The notes under the pieces: model-generated | Told to the model about the DNA's origin: nothing | The model's input: the letters and a program-made list of their open reading frames with translations, nothing else | Databases searched by the model: none | Assembly (NCBI GenBank): GCA_029782215.1 | Contig: JAKOVD010000201.1 | Span: forward strand, 56,777-120,776 | From: Chloroflexota bacterium | Lineage (GTDB): Bacteria > Chloroflexota > Anaerolineae > J102 | Length of the DNA: 64,000 nucleotides | Reading direction: 5' to 3' | Program-made: the position numbers and the translations under genes | Part shown: positions 25,669 to 34,755 of the stretch, piece by piece | Position numbering within the stretch: position 1 is the stretch's first letter | Layout: each line of letters begins with the position of its first letter

Positions 25669-26220
25669 TCAGTCCTTGAGATTGTAGAAGTCCAACTGCA
25701 CACTGCCGTAGCGGCGCGTATCGACAAGCTGCAGCGCCGCCAGGTCAGGCTCGACATACTCCTTCGGGTGAATCTGGACAATCACTTCCCCCGCAGGCGC
25801 CAACAGCTCGGGCCGGCCGTCCAGAAGCAGCAGCGCTCGCAGCCAGAGACCCTGGTACTGCGGCGGCGCCACGAACACGTAGTCGAACGGTTCCTCCACC
25901 GGCCCTGCCAGATACCTGAAGGCATCGCCACGCACCACGGTCGCTCCCTCGGCCAGACGGGTATGCTGCAGGTTCTGAGCCACGGTCTTCAGCGCCGCCG
26001 GCGAGCGTTCGATAAACACCGCCGCATCGGCGCCCCGGCTCAAAGCCTCAATTCCGACCGAGCCTGTGCCGGCAAAAAGATCGAGCCACCTGGCGCCCAC
26101 GACACGAGTTCCCAAAATGCTGAACAGCGCCTCCTTCGCCCGATCCGTGATCGGTCGGGTCTCATCCCCCGGCACGGATGCCAGACGTCTACCCCTGGCA
26201 AGGCCCGCAATCACGCGCAT
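25669..26220 (-). CDS. rsmD: 16S rRNA (guanine-N2)-methyltransferase RsmD-like
   Basis: A 183-residue Rossmann methyltransferase with the RsmD N-terminus (MRVIAGLARGRRL), RPITDRAKEALFSIL and motif I LDLFAGTGSVGIEALSRGA. RsmD methylates G966 of 16S rRNA. The catalytic motif IV, normally (D/N)PPY, reads VAPPQY here (about residue 117-122), so the catalytic Asp/Asn is replaced by Ala. I believe related Chloroflexota proteins share this, but cannot check. It stands alone, convergent with the coiled-coil gene and divergent from a small membrane protein. Confidence 0.85.
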   Translation of the reverse strand: MRVIAGLARGRRLASVPGDETRPITDRAKEALFSILGTRVVGARWLDLFAGTGSVGIEALSRGADAAVFIERSPAALKTVAQNLQHTRLAEGATVVRGDAFRYLAGPVEEPFDYVFVAPPQYQGLWLRALLLLDGRPELLAPAGEVIVQIHPKEYVEPDLAALQLVDTRRYGSVQLDFYNLKD

Positions 26221-26360
26221 TGAACCACCTCATTGCCACCGGCGCCATCGCTGAAATTCATCTTCATGCCCTCATTATAGCGTCAGACCCCCTGCAGGAA
26301 TAGGATGTTGTTCCCTTCATTCACCCGGCAGTCCACCTGGCCGGTCAGGCAACCCTCCCC

Positions 26361-26930
26361 ATGAAGCCACGCCTCGCTATCGCCATCAGTCTGCTCTTGG
26401 CGGCAGCGGCCTGGGCTTGCCTTGCCGGAATCGTGCGCCAGTTTCAGCCAACGCCACGGCTGATGGGTGCGGCGCTGGGCCTGGCAGTCATCGCGGTCGC
26501 CGCCACGACGATGCCGTTCTGGTATGCATTGCAGCGCCGGTTGGCAAGAGGGCGCCATCCCAGAATCCTCGTGGGATCTTCGGTGCGCGAGGGGCTTTGG
26601 ACGGGACTGTTCGTCGGCGCCCTGCTTGTGCTCCGCTATTACGACCTCCTGAACGGCGTGCTGGTCCTTGTCATCGCCCTGGCGCTCTTCTTGCTGGAGA
26701 CCTTTCTCCGGCAGCGCTCCGCTGGCCCCCCGGCCGCGGCGTCCCGCCGCCAGATGGCGCGCCTCGGCAAGACCTCCGGCGGCCCCAATCGCCAGGTGGC
26801 ATCGCCGCGAACGGCTCCTAAGCCCCCTGCGCCCAACAAGGCAGGCGGCAAGCCGGCAGCGGCCGGCCAACGCACCGGCAAGGGCCAACCGGCGCCCAAG
26901 AGCCCGCCCAAGTCAGGCAGCAAGCCCTAG
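26361..26930 (+). CDS. Small multi-span membrane protein with basic tail
   Basis: A 189-residue protein I do not recognise. It has about four hydrophobic helices (roughly 5-27, 33-55, 77-97, 99-115) and a C-terminal ~70-residue tail rich in Lys, Pro, Gly and Arg, probably cytoplasmic. No catalytic motif. Members with this layout are common as uncharacterised proteins in this phylum, in my recollection. It stands alone between rsmD (divergent) and murE (convergent, 12 bases apart). Confidence 0.65.
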   Translation: MKPRLAIAISLLLAAAAWACLAGIVRQFQPTPRLMGAALGLAVIAVAATTMPFWYALQRRLARGRHPRILVGSSVREGLWTGLFVGALLVLRYYDLLNGVLVLVIALALFLLETFLRQRSAGPPAAASRRQMARLGKTSGGPNRQVASPRTAPKPPAPNKAGGKPAAAGQRTGKGQPAPKSPPKSGSKP

Positions 26931-26942
26931 CTGCCCGCCCCA

Positions 26943-28469
26943 TCAGGGATGGTAGGTGGGCAGCAGAAGCGGGGGAGGGTCGGCGGCCACGCCGAGGTGG
27001 ACGTCAAGGGCGTGACGCACGGCGACAACATCGTCCCACGGGTACTCGATGGCGCCGAAGCACATCGATTGTTCATGCCCCTTGCCACAAACGATGACAA
27101 GGTCCCCCGGCCCCGCCTGGCGGAGAGCGAGCTGGATGGCGCGGTAACGATCGGGCTCCACCATCGCCTTGCCGCCAGCCTGGCGGCAGGCGGCGGCGCT
27201 CACCGCCAGGATCGCCTGCAGATCTTCGGTGCGCGGATCCTCGGCGGTCACCACCGCCAGGTCTGCGAGTTTGCCCGCCACATCCCCCATCATCTGGCGC
27301 TTGGCCACATCGCGCAAGCCCGCCGAACCAAAGACACAGATCACCTGGCCGCCGGTCAGGGTACGCGCCGTACGCAGCGCCGCTTCGAGCGCAAAGGGCG
27401 TGTGGGCGAAATCCACGATCGCCGTAAAGTCCTGCCCGCGATGGATGCGCTCCATGCGGCCGGGAATGCCCTCCATCCCGGCCAGCCCCTTCTGGATGGC
27501 CTCGTCTTCGATGTCGAGCAGAAAGGCGACGCTGGCAGCAGCCAGGCAGTTGTAGACGTTGAATTCGCCCACCAGGGGCGTCATGACCTGGACTGAGCGC
27601 CGTCCCGGCCAGCCCACCGTGAACCACTGGCCTTCGGGCTCCTGACGGATGTCCACGGCCCGCACGTCACCCTCCCGCAAGCCATAGGTGAGCAGCCGCG
27701 GCACCTGGTACGCACGCAAGAGCGCAAAGGACCTGTCATCGGCATTCAGCACGGCCCCTTTGGGGATGCCCGCCTTGAGGCTGCTCTGAGCCATCATCTC
27801 GAGCAGGCGCGCCTTGGCTGCCAGGTAGCCCGCATAGTCGCCATGTTCGTCCATATGTTCGTGGGTGACGTTGGTGAACACGGCAAGGTCGTAGTCAATG
27901 CCGGCGACGCGCCACTGGCTCAGGCCGTGGGAAGTCGTCTCGACGACGGCCCACTGGCACCCGGCCGCGACCATTCTCCCCAGGTAGCGCTGTAGGTCGG
28001 GCGCGTCAGGGGTGGTCGTGTGCAGTCCCGTATCCAGGACCTCACTGCCGATCCAGGCATTAACGGTCGTCAACAGCCCGGCCTCGATGCCGGCAGCGGC
28101 CAGAATGCTGTGGATGAGATTGCTCGTCGTGGTCTTGCCATCCGTGCCGGTCACCCCCACTACCCCCATACGGCGGCTGGGCTGTCCCTCCCAGGCGGCG
28201 CTCAGCAAGCCCAGGGCACGGCGACCGTCTTCGACGCGAAGATAAGGGACCGCCAGCGCCAGGTCCTCCTCACCCACGACGGCCACGGCGCCCGCTGCCA
28301 ACGCCTGGGGAATGTAGCGGTGCCCGTCGGTGCTGACGCCGTGATAGGCCACAAAGAGATCGCCGGGACGGACCTGCCGCGAGTCGGCAGTCATGTGGTG
28401 GATAGCAATGTCAGGCTGCGTGCAGGGAACACCGAGCGCCGCCGCCAATTCGCCAAGAGTAAGCGTCAT
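26943..28469 (-). CDS. murE: UDP-MurNAc-tripeptide synthetase (MurE)
   Basis: A 508-residue Mur ligase adding the third amino acid to UDP-MurNAc-L-Ala-D-Glu in the cytoplasm. Visible are the N-terminal uridine-binding domain with TADSRQVRPGDLF, the P-loop GTDGKTTT (108-115), the carbamylated-Lys region YLAAKARLL, and GIPGRMERI. The motif that selects the third residue, DNPRxE in meso-diaminopimelate enzymes, reads EDPRTED near residue 410; Arg is kept but Asn is Asp, so the substrate (mDAP, ornithine or lysine) is uncertain. It is not in a division/cell-wall cluster. It lies just beyond the nuo operon terminator. Confidence 0.9.
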   Translation of the reverse strand: MTLTLGELAAALGVPCTQPDIAIHHMTADSRQVRPGDLFVAYHGVSTDGHRYIPQALAAGAVAVVGEEDLALAVPYLRVEDGRRALGLLSAAWEGQPSRRMGVVGVTGTDGKTTTSNLIHSILAAAGIEAGLLTTVNAWIGSEVLDTGLHTTTPDAPDLQRYLGRMVAAGCQWAVVETTSHGLSQWRVAGIDYDLAVFTNVTHEHMDEHGDYAGYLAAKARLLEMMAQSSLKAGIPKGAVLNADDRSFALLRAYQVPRLLTYGLREGDVRAVDIRQEPEGQWFTVGWPGRRSVQVMTPLVGEFNVYNCLAAASVAFLLDIEDEAIQKGLAGMEGIPGRMERIHRGQDFTAIVDFAHTPFALEAALRTARTLTGGQVICVFGSAGLRDVAKRQMMGDVAGKLADLAVVTAEDPRTEDLQAILAVSAAACRQAGGKAMVEPDRYRAIQLALRQAGPGDLVIVCGKGHEQSMCFGAIEYPWDDVVAVRHALDVHLGVAADPPPLLLPTYHP

Positions 28470-28520
28470 GGTTTGCAGGCAAAGCGAGAGGATCGATGGG
28501 AGGAATGCGCCCTACCCGAT

Positions 28521-28552
28521 GAAAAAACACCCCACCGGTGACCGGTGGGGTG
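28521..28552 (-). terminator. Intrinsic terminator of the nuo operon
   Basis: An 11-bp GC-rich stem (28528-28538 with 28542-28552) and a 3-base loop; on the minus strand it is followed by six T (the A run at 28522-28527). It is 29 bases after the nuoN stop. Confidence 0.85.
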
Positions 28553-28580
28553 CGGGGTGCTTTGGGAGCTGCCAGAAGGG

Positions 28581-30053
28581 TCAGAAGCCGAGCGCGATGG
28601 TCAGGTGGGTGGAGTTCATCGCCCATGTGATGACCGGCTGGGCCAGGATGCCGATCACGAGCACCATGATGGCGCTGATGATCAAGGTCGTCCTCAGACC
28701 CGGGTTGACCCGCACATCCTTGGCTTCTTCGTTATCGACAAAGAACATGTAGCGCACAACGTTCAAGTAGTAGAACGCGGCTATCACGGCATTGATGGCG
28801 CCCACGGCGGCAAGGGCAAACAGGCCCTGGCTCACGGCCGAGCCCAGGACGAAGAACTTGCCGAGGAAACCGCCCGTAGGTGGGATGCCTGCCAACGAGA
28901 GCATGAAGATCGTCATCAGCAGAGCCAGCCCCGGCGCCCGGCGGGAAAGGCCGGCGAAGTCCTTGAACTCCACCGAGCCTGACTGACGCTCCACGGCCAT
29001 GACCACCAGGAAGGCGCCGACGTTAGTGAAAACGTAGGCAAAGATGTAGATCAGCAGCGCCGTCACGCCATCGAAGGGCTGCGTCGACCCGATGGCCGCC
29101 AGGCCCATCAGGATATAGCCGGCCTGGGCGATTGACGAGTACGCCAGCATGCGCTTGACGCTGGTCTGCTTGAGCGCCGTGAGGTTGCCCAGGGTCATGG
29201 TCAGCATCGACACGACCGTGAGCACGGCCACCCACTGGACCTGGAAGCTGGGGAGGGCGGTGAGGAAGACCCGCCCGGCGACGGCAAAGCCTGCCGCCTT
29301 CGACGCCGTGGACAGGAACGCCGTCACCGGCGTGGGAGCGCCATCATAAGTGTCCGGCGCCCACTGGTGAAACGGCACCAGGCTGGCCTTAAAGCCAAAT
29401 CCAGCCAGCAGCAGGACGATGGCCGAGACGCCCAGCAGCATGGTGTTGCTGTTCGCCTGGAAGAGCTGACCAATGGCGGCCATGTCGGTGGTGCCGGTGG
29501 CGCCGTAGAGGAGCGAAATGCCGTACAGCAAGACTGCGCCCGAGGTGGCGCCGTAGAGGAAGTACTTCATGGCCGCCTCTTCGGAGCGCTTGTCATTGCG
29601 CAGGAAGCCGGCCAGGACGTAGGACGTAATCGACAGGAACTCAATGCCCAGGTAGACCAGGACGAAGTTGGTGGCGCTGACCGCCACACTGATGGCGAGG
29701 GCGGCGAACACCAATAGCGCGTAGAACTCGCCCAGATACCGGCTGCGACCCTTCATGAAGTTGATCGACGCCAGGATGACGAGCGCGACGCCGATGATGG
29801 CCGCGGCCTTGAAGAACAGGGCATACGGATCGACTACCATCGTGCTCGCCACGATAGCGCCTGTGCCGCCAAAGATCAGGGCCACCGTAGCGATGAGGGC
29901 CGCAACCAGGCCCACCAGAGCGAGGATGCCTGCCGTACGCCCCTCATCACGGCGTCGCATGGCCAGGTCGACCAAGAGAACGCCCAGACCAGTGATGGTC
30001 AGGATTAGTTCAGGAGCGAGCAAGCGAAGCGTTTCGAACGCGTTCAATGTCAT
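28581..30053 (-). CDS. nuoN: NADH-quinone oxidoreductase subunit N
   Basis: A 490-residue antiporter-like proton-pumping subunit of complex I, with about fourteen transmembrane helices. The conserved 'KYFLYGATSGAVLLYG', 'KASLVPFHQWAPDTYDGAPTPVTAFL' type region (key Lys before the proline break) and 'LAYSSIAQAGY' are all present. It is the last gene of the operon, 12 bases after nuoM. Length is normal. Confidence 0.95.
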   Translation of the reverse strand: MTLNAFETLRLLAPELILTITGLGVLLVDLAMRRRDEGRTAGILALVGLVAALIATVALIFGGTGAIVASTMVVDPYALFFKAAAIIGVALVILASINFMKGRSRYLGEFYALLVFAALAISVAVSATNFVLVYLGIEFLSITSYVLAGFLRNDKRSEEAAMKYFLYGATSGAVLLYGISLLYGATGTTDMAAIGQLFQANSNTMLLGVSAIVLLLAGFGFKASLVPFHQWAPDTYDGAPTPVTAFLSTASKAAGFAVAGRVFLTALPSFQVQWVAVLTVVSMLTMTLGNLTALKQTSVKRMLAYSSIAQAGYILMGLAAIGSTQPFDGVTALLIYIFAYVFTNVGAFLVVMAVERQSGSVEFKDFAGLSRRAPGLALLMTIFMLSLAGIPPTGGFLGKFFVLGSAVSQGLFALAAVGAINAVIAAFYYLNVVRYMFFVDNEEAKDVRVNPGLRTTLIISAIMVLVIGILAQPVITWAMNSTHLTIALGF

Positions 30054-30065
30054 CCCTCCTGCATG

Positions 30066-31655
30066 CTAGAAGAGTTTGAAAAGGTTACTGAGGAGGTTGA
30101 CGGAGAAAAGGTTAAAGTAGCCAAGAACCAACGTCGGGAAGACACCGAGGATGATCATCATCGCCACGAGCGGCCAGAGAGTCACTTTCTCGAACCGGGC
30201 CATGTCGGTCGGCCCATCCGCATGCTCGCCGGTGGCAGTCGTCCAGTGCTCCAGCTTGTGCTCATCGTACTGGCCCAGGAAGACGTTCTGGATGATGCGC
30301 CAGAGGATGTAGGCGGCGGTAATCACGATGCCGATGACGGCAATCAGCGACATGACCGGCACGATGCCGAAGCTGCCCCGGAAGGTGAAGAACTCGGCCC
30401 AGAAGCCGGCCAGACCGGGCAGCCCCAGGGAAGCAAACCCGGCGAACATCATGGTGGCGTAGAACACCGGGGTGATAGAGCTGAGGCCGCCGAACTTGCT
30501 GAGGTCACGGGTGTGCGCCCGCTCGTAGATGACGCCGACGAGGAAGAACAAGGCGCCCGTGATGATACCGTGCATGAACATCTGCAGGGTGGCGCCGTTG
30601 ATGGCCATGGCCGCGGAGTTGAAGACCTCCTCCGACTTGGTCTGCGTCAGGGCTACACCGGCGGCGCCCAAACCAAGCATCACATAGCCCATGTGGCTCA
30701 CCGACGAGTAGGCGATCAGCCTCTTCAGGTCGGTTTGGGCCAGGGAAACCAGCGCCCCGTAGACGATGCCTATCACACCCAGGGCAGCGATGATCCAGCC
30801 AAAGGTGGCAAAGGGACCGGGGAAGAGCGGCAGCAGGATGCGCAGGAAACCGTAGGCGCCGAGCTTCAGGAGGATGCCGGCCAGGATGACCGAGCCGGCG
30901 GTCGGGGCAGCGGTGTGGGCATCGGGCAGCCAGGTGTGGAACGGGAAGCTGGGCACCTTGATGGCAAAAGCCAGGAAAAAGGCCCAGAACGAGAGCGCCG
31001 CGAAGGTGAAGTTGTTCGTCCAGACGCCCTTGGCAGCAGCGCCCAGGATGTCAAAGGTGCCGGTGCTCAGGTAGACGCCGACGATGGCCAGGAGCATGAA
31101 GACCGACCCCATCAAGGTGTAGAGGAAGAACTTGATGGCGGCGTACTGCGGCCGGTCCTTCTCATTTCCCCAGATGCCGATCATGAAGTACATGGGCACC
31201 AGGCCGATCTCCCAGAACACGTAGAAAAGCACCAGGTCCAGGGCGATGAAGACGCCGAACATGCCCGTCGCCAGGAACAGGAACAGGGCGAAGAACTCCT
31301 TCACCCGCCTGTTGATGGTGCGAGCCGAGTAGAAGAGTCCAAGCGTCGTCAGCAGCGCCGTCAGGAAGATGAAGGGAACGCTGACGCCGTCGGCGCCGAC
31401 ATGGTAGTTGACCCCCAGGGCCGGAATCCACGGCAGCATGAGCTGGTAGGCCATCGTGGGATTACCCGTGGCGACGTAGCCGAACCAGTAGTCAAGCGCC
31501 AACCAGATTGCCAGCACCAGGGGAATCAGGCTCCAGATGATGGCAAAGCGTTTGATCAGGTTCGTGTTCGCCTTCGGCAACAGCAGCACAATAATGCTGC
31601 CGGCGAGGGGCAGAAACATGATCAACGTCAGAACCCAGTTATTGAGAAAAGCCAT
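30066..31655 (-). CDS. nuoM: NADH-quinone oxidoreductase subunit M
   Basis: A 529-residue antiporter-like subunit of complex I. Recognised by FYVFWEIGLVPMYFMIGIWG, the Lys-containing 'KVPSFPFHTWLPDAHTAAPT' helix and 'LKRLIAYSSVSHMGYV'. These carry the Glu and Lys residues of the proton channel. It lies between nuoL (48-base gap) and nuoN (12-base gap). Ordinary length and no visible defects. Confidence 0.96.
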   Translation of the reverse strand: MAFLNNWVLTLIMFLPLAGSIIVLLLPKANTNLIKRFAIIWSLIPLVLAIWLALDYWFGYVATGNPTMAYQLMLPWIPALGVNYHVGADGVSVPFIFLTALLTTLGLFYSARTINRRVKEFFALFLFLATGMFGVFIALDLVLFYVFWEIGLVPMYFMIGIWGNEKDRPQYAAIKFFLYTLMGSVFMLLAIVGVYLSTGTFDILGAAAKGVWTNNFTFAALSFWAFFLAFAIKVPSFPFHTWLPDAHTAAPTAGSVILAGILLKLGAYGFLRILLPLFPGPFATFGWIIAALGVIGIVYGALVSLAQTDLKRLIAYSSVSHMGYVMLGLGAAGVALTQTKSEEVFNSAAMAINGATLQMFMHGIITGALFFLVGVIYERAHTRDLSKFGGLSSITPVFYATMMFAGFASLGLPGLAGFWAEFFTFRGSFGIVPVMSLIAVIGIVITAAYILWRIIQNVFLGQYDEHKLEHWTTATGEHADGPTDMARFEKVTLWPLVAMMIILGVFPTLVLGYFNLFSVNLLSNLFKLF

Positions 31656-31703
31656 TGAATCTCCTCCTCAGTTCGGTGACGGAGATAATTGCGGACGAAG
31701 CAA

Positions 31704-33926
31704 TCAGAAGATGAGCTGGGATGTGGCCAAGAGAATGAGCAACCCTAGCAACAGCACAAGCAGGTAGAGCTGCACCTGGCCCGTCTGGATCAGCCTCAGG
31801 ACCGAGCCGGTGACCTGCGCCACGAAGCCGGTGCCGTTGACGGCATTGTCGATGAACAGCTCATCGACGAACCGGCGCAGGGAATTCGCCAGCCAGCGCC
31901 CAAACCGGCCCACCGCATTGACGATGGCGTCGATGACCACCCGATCGAAGACCGAGCACGCGCCCGCAAACCACTTGAAGAAGCGGACGACGGTCGCCTG
32001 GTAGAGCTCATCCACGTAGTACTTGTTCCTGAGTACAGGGTAGATGGGGCCCAGCCAGCCTTCAAGCGGATCACGCTGGCCGGCCTCCAGGGGCTTGCGG
32101 CCGTAGATCAGCCATGCCACAAAGATGCCGGTAAGGACGACCACCACCGAGACCACCAGGGGAATGGGGTTGTAGGGCGGCGGCGGCGCTTCGATGCCGT
32201 AGTGGAGAGCCTCTTCCTCTAGCATGGAGGTCAGGGGATGGCCTAGTAACCTCCCAAAGGCCGGGAACCATTCCGGGATGCCAGCCCAACCAAGAGCGAT
32301 GGCAAATACCGAAAGCAGCATCAACGGCACCGTCATCGCGTTCACGCTCTCCGGCGCCATCTCGGCGGCCTCTGTGCGAGGCTTGCCGAAGAAGGTCAGG
32401 AAGACCTGCCGGAAGGTGTAGAAAGCCGTGAAGAGAGCGGCAATGCCCAGGGCGGCGAACACCAGCCACCCATCGCGGGTCCATGCTTCGGCGAAGATCT
32501 CGTCCTTCGACCAGAAGCCGGCCGTGAACAGGGGAAAGCCGGAAAGCGACAGGGCGCCGATAATGAAGGTCCAGCCGGTGCGCGGCATGCGTTTGAGCAG
32601 ACCGCCCATGTTCATCATGTTCTGGGCGTCGAAATAGGCCTGCGCATGGCCGTGCTCGCCGTGCTCGTCATGCTCCTCATGGCCATGCCCTGTGCTGGCG
32701 TGCGCCGCCACCTCATGGGCGTGGTGGTGGCCGTGCTCAACGCCGTGAATGACCGAACCGGAGCCGAGGAAGAGCAGAGCCTTGAAGAAGGCGTGGGTGA
32801 TCAGGTGGAAGATCGCTGCTACCCACGCGCCCAGGCCCAGGGCTGCAAACATGAAGCCAAGCTGTGAGATGGTGGAATAGGCGAGGACTTTCTTGATGTC
32901 GTTTTGGGCCACGGCGATTGTGGCGGCGAACAGGGCCGTAAAGGCGCCGATGAAGGCCACAAAGATCATCGCCCCGTTGTGACCGTCGTTGGCGGCGATG
33001 AAGACCGGGAACATGCGCACGATGAGGTAGACGCCGGCCGAGACCATGGTGGCGGCATGGATGAGGGCCGAGACGGGCGTCGGGCCTTCCATGGCGTCGG
33101 GCAACCACACGTGCAGGGGGAATTGCGCCGACTTGCCGATGGCGCCCCAGAAGATCAGGATGGCGATGACCACCGCCCACGAGACCGTGCCGAAGAGCGG
33201 CAGCGTCACCTGGGCGGCTGCCACCTTCTCCATCACCGGCGTTGTGAAGATCACCTGGAAGTTGAGGCTGCCGGCAAAGATGTAGAGGAAGATCAGGCCC
33301 ATCATGAGCAGGACATCGCCCACGCGGGTGGTGAGGAAAGCCTTCAGCCCCGCCTGCTTGGGCGTGATCTGCTTCGGATCAGGATACTTCTTCTCAAACC
33401 AGAACCCGATCAACAAGTACGAGCACAAGCCCATGATCTCCCAGAAGATGAAGAGCAGGAGCAGGTTGCCGGCCACCACCAAACCCAACATGCCGGTCGC
33501 AAACAGCGAGATATAGGCGAAGAAACGGCTGTAACGAGGATCGAGACCGTCTTTGTCGAGGAAGCTGGGCAGGTGGCCGGGAAAGCTCATGTAGCCGCTG
33601 CTGTAGATGAAGATCATCGTCAGCACGAACCCCACCATGAACAACATCACGGCCGTCACCGCATCCACCATCACACCCATGGTCAAGGTGGTCACGCCCG
33701 TGGGAATCCAGGGAACGTTGACGCTGTAAGGGTGCTCCACCATATAGTGCCAGTTGGTGAAAAAGGCGAAGGCCACCAACCAGGACATAATCCACGACAA
33801 CACCACCATGCCTATCGCAATGCCCGAACTGAGGCGCTTGCGCGGATTGGCAAACAGGATGATGGCGAAGAACGCAATCAGCGGCGGAAGTGGTATCAGC
33901 CACGTGAGGTTGAAAAAGACTTCCAT
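31704..33926 (-). CDS. nuoL: NADH-quinone oxidoreductase subunit L with His-rich insert
   Basis: A 740-residue distal antiporter-like subunit of complex I, longer than the usual 610-650. The proton-channel motifs are present (FWEIMGLCSYLLIGFW, KSAQFPLHVWLPDAMEGPTP, KKVLAYSTISQLG). Between 'GSGSVIHG' and 'NMGGLLKRMP', residues about 393-428 form a loop with 13 histidines alternating with Glu, Asp and Gly, where other NuoL proteins have a short loop. The C-terminal region includes the long lateral helix. The TPR-like membrane gene is 49 bases upstream and nuoM downstream. Confidence 0.95.
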   Translation of the reverse strand: MEVFFNLTWLIPLPPLIAFFAIILFANPRKRLSSGIAIGMVVLSWIMSWLVAFAFFTNWHYMVEHPYSVNVPWIPTGVTTLTMGVMVDAVTAVMLFMVGFVLTMIFIYSSGYMSFPGHLPSFLDKDGLDPRYSRFFAYISLFATGMLGLVVAGNLLLLFIFWEIMGLCSYLLIGFWFEKKYPDPKQITPKQAGLKAFLTTRVGDVLLMMGLIFLYIFAGSLNFQVIFTTPVMEKVAAAQVTLPLFGTVSWAVVIAILIFWGAIGKSAQFPLHVWLPDAMEGPTPVSALIHAATMVSAGVYLIVRMFPVFIAANDGHNGAMIFVAFIGAFTALFAATIAVAQNDIKKVLAYSTISQLGFMFAALGLGAWVAAIFHLITHAFFKALLFLGSGSVIHGVEHGHHHAHEVAAHASTGHGHEEHDEHGEHGHAQAYFDAQNMMNMGGLLKRMPRTGWTFIIGALSLSGFPLFTAGFWSKDEIFAEAWTRDGWLVFAALGIAALFTAFYTFRQVFLTFFGKPRTEAAEMAPESVNAMTVPLMLLSVFAIALGWAGIPEWFPAFGRLLGHPLTSMLEEEALHYGIEAPPPPYNPIPLVVSVVVVLTGIFVAWLIYGRKPLEAGQRDPLEGWLGPIYPVLRNKYYVDELYQATVVRFFKWFAGACSVFDRVVIDAIVNAVGRFGRWLANSLRRFVDELFIDNAVNGTGFVAQVTGSVLRLIQTGQVQLYLLVLLLGLLILLATSQLIF

Positions 33927-33975
33927 GAATGACCTCGATGCGTGATGAATGAGAACTCAGTGACCAGTGATCACG

Positions 33976-34332
33976 CTAGCTGCGCGCACGGAAGGCAAAC
34001 CAGGCGTTGGTGAGGAGAAAGCCACCGATCAAGCCGACAAAAGCGAAGATCAACATCTGCCAGTCTCTCGTCAGACCAATCCAGCGGGCCAGGGCCACGG
34101 CGACAACGGCGGCCACCAGGCTGATGACCAGCCCCCATGTCTGCTCGCGTTTGGCTCGTTGTGCCTGGGCAAGGATCTCCTGGATATCGCGGTAGTTGGG
34201 ATCAACTCTGATGATTTCCTTGGCGTAGGTCACCGCACCGCTATATCTGCCGTTTGCCATCCGCTCCTGGACCATCTCATAAACGGTGGCAAGCTGTTCA
34301 TCAACAGAGCCGGCAAGCTGCAGCTTTGGCAT
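33976..34332 (-). CDS. TPR-like small membrane protein inside nuo operon
   Basis: A 118-residue protein between nuoK and nuoL, not a known complex I subunit. Residues about 10-60 look like one or two tetratricopeptide-type helices ('ANGRYSGAVTYAKEIIRVDPNYRDIQEIL'-like, with the A..Y..P..R pattern). Two transmembrane helices follow (about 66-86 and 90-112), ending in a basic tail. It is 18 bases after nuoK and 49 before nuoL, so it is clearly co-transcribed. It may be an assembly or accessory factor for the membrane arm; that is inference from position. Confidence 0.7.
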   Translation of the reverse strand: MPKLQLAGSVDEQLATVYEMVQERMANGRYSGAVTYAKEIIRVDPNYRDIQEILAQAQRAKREQTWGLVISLVAAVVAVALARWIGLTRDWQMLIFAFVGLIGGFLLTNAWFAFRARS

Positions 34333-34350
34333 GGCGGTGGCAGCACGGGA

Positions 34351-34680
34351 TCAGCCTTTCAGAAGATCGATCTCGTCGACGTTGATGGTGCTGCGGGTAC
34401 GGTAGATGGAGATGATGAGCGCAAGACCGACGGCGGCCTCGGCGGCGGCAACGGCCAACACAAACACAGCGAAGATCTGCCCCGTCATGTCGGTGGGACG
34501 CACATAGCGCCAGAAGGCCAGGAGATTGATGTTGACAGCATTGAGCATCAGTTCGACGCCCATAAGGGCTGCCACGGCGTTCCGGCGCGAAAGAACCCCA
34601 AAGAAACCAACGCTAAAGAGCGCTGCGGCAACCAGCAGGTACCATGACAGGGGGACAGCCATCGTCAGAATGTAGGGCAT
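34351..34680 (-). CDS. nuoK: NADH-quinone oxidoreductase subunit K
   Basis: A 109-residue three-helix subunit of complex I. The two conserved membrane glutamates are Glu43 (LMGVELMLNAVN) and Glu81 (AAAEAAVGLAL). GAGGAGG about 10 bases before the ATG at 34680 supports this start; an ATG six codons later (MAVPLSWYLL) would align better with other NuoK N-termini but has no visible ribosome-binding site. Confidence 0.93.
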   Translation of the reverse strand: MPYILTMAVPLSWYLLVAAALFSVGFFGVLSRRNAVAALMGVELMLNAVNINLLAFWRYVRPTDMTGQIFAVFVLAVAAAEAAVGLALIISIYRTRSTINVDEIDLLKG

Positions 34681-34755
34681 ACTTCTCGTTCCTCCTCTCG
34701 GAAACGCCGGCGACCAGCAAGGCCGCCAAGCGTCGCGTTCAGCAGCTTACCTGGT

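Noticed and set aside
30063..31658. Open frame of 531 codons on the plus strand
   Set aside because: It is exactly antisense to nuoM and consists of charged low-complexity sequence.
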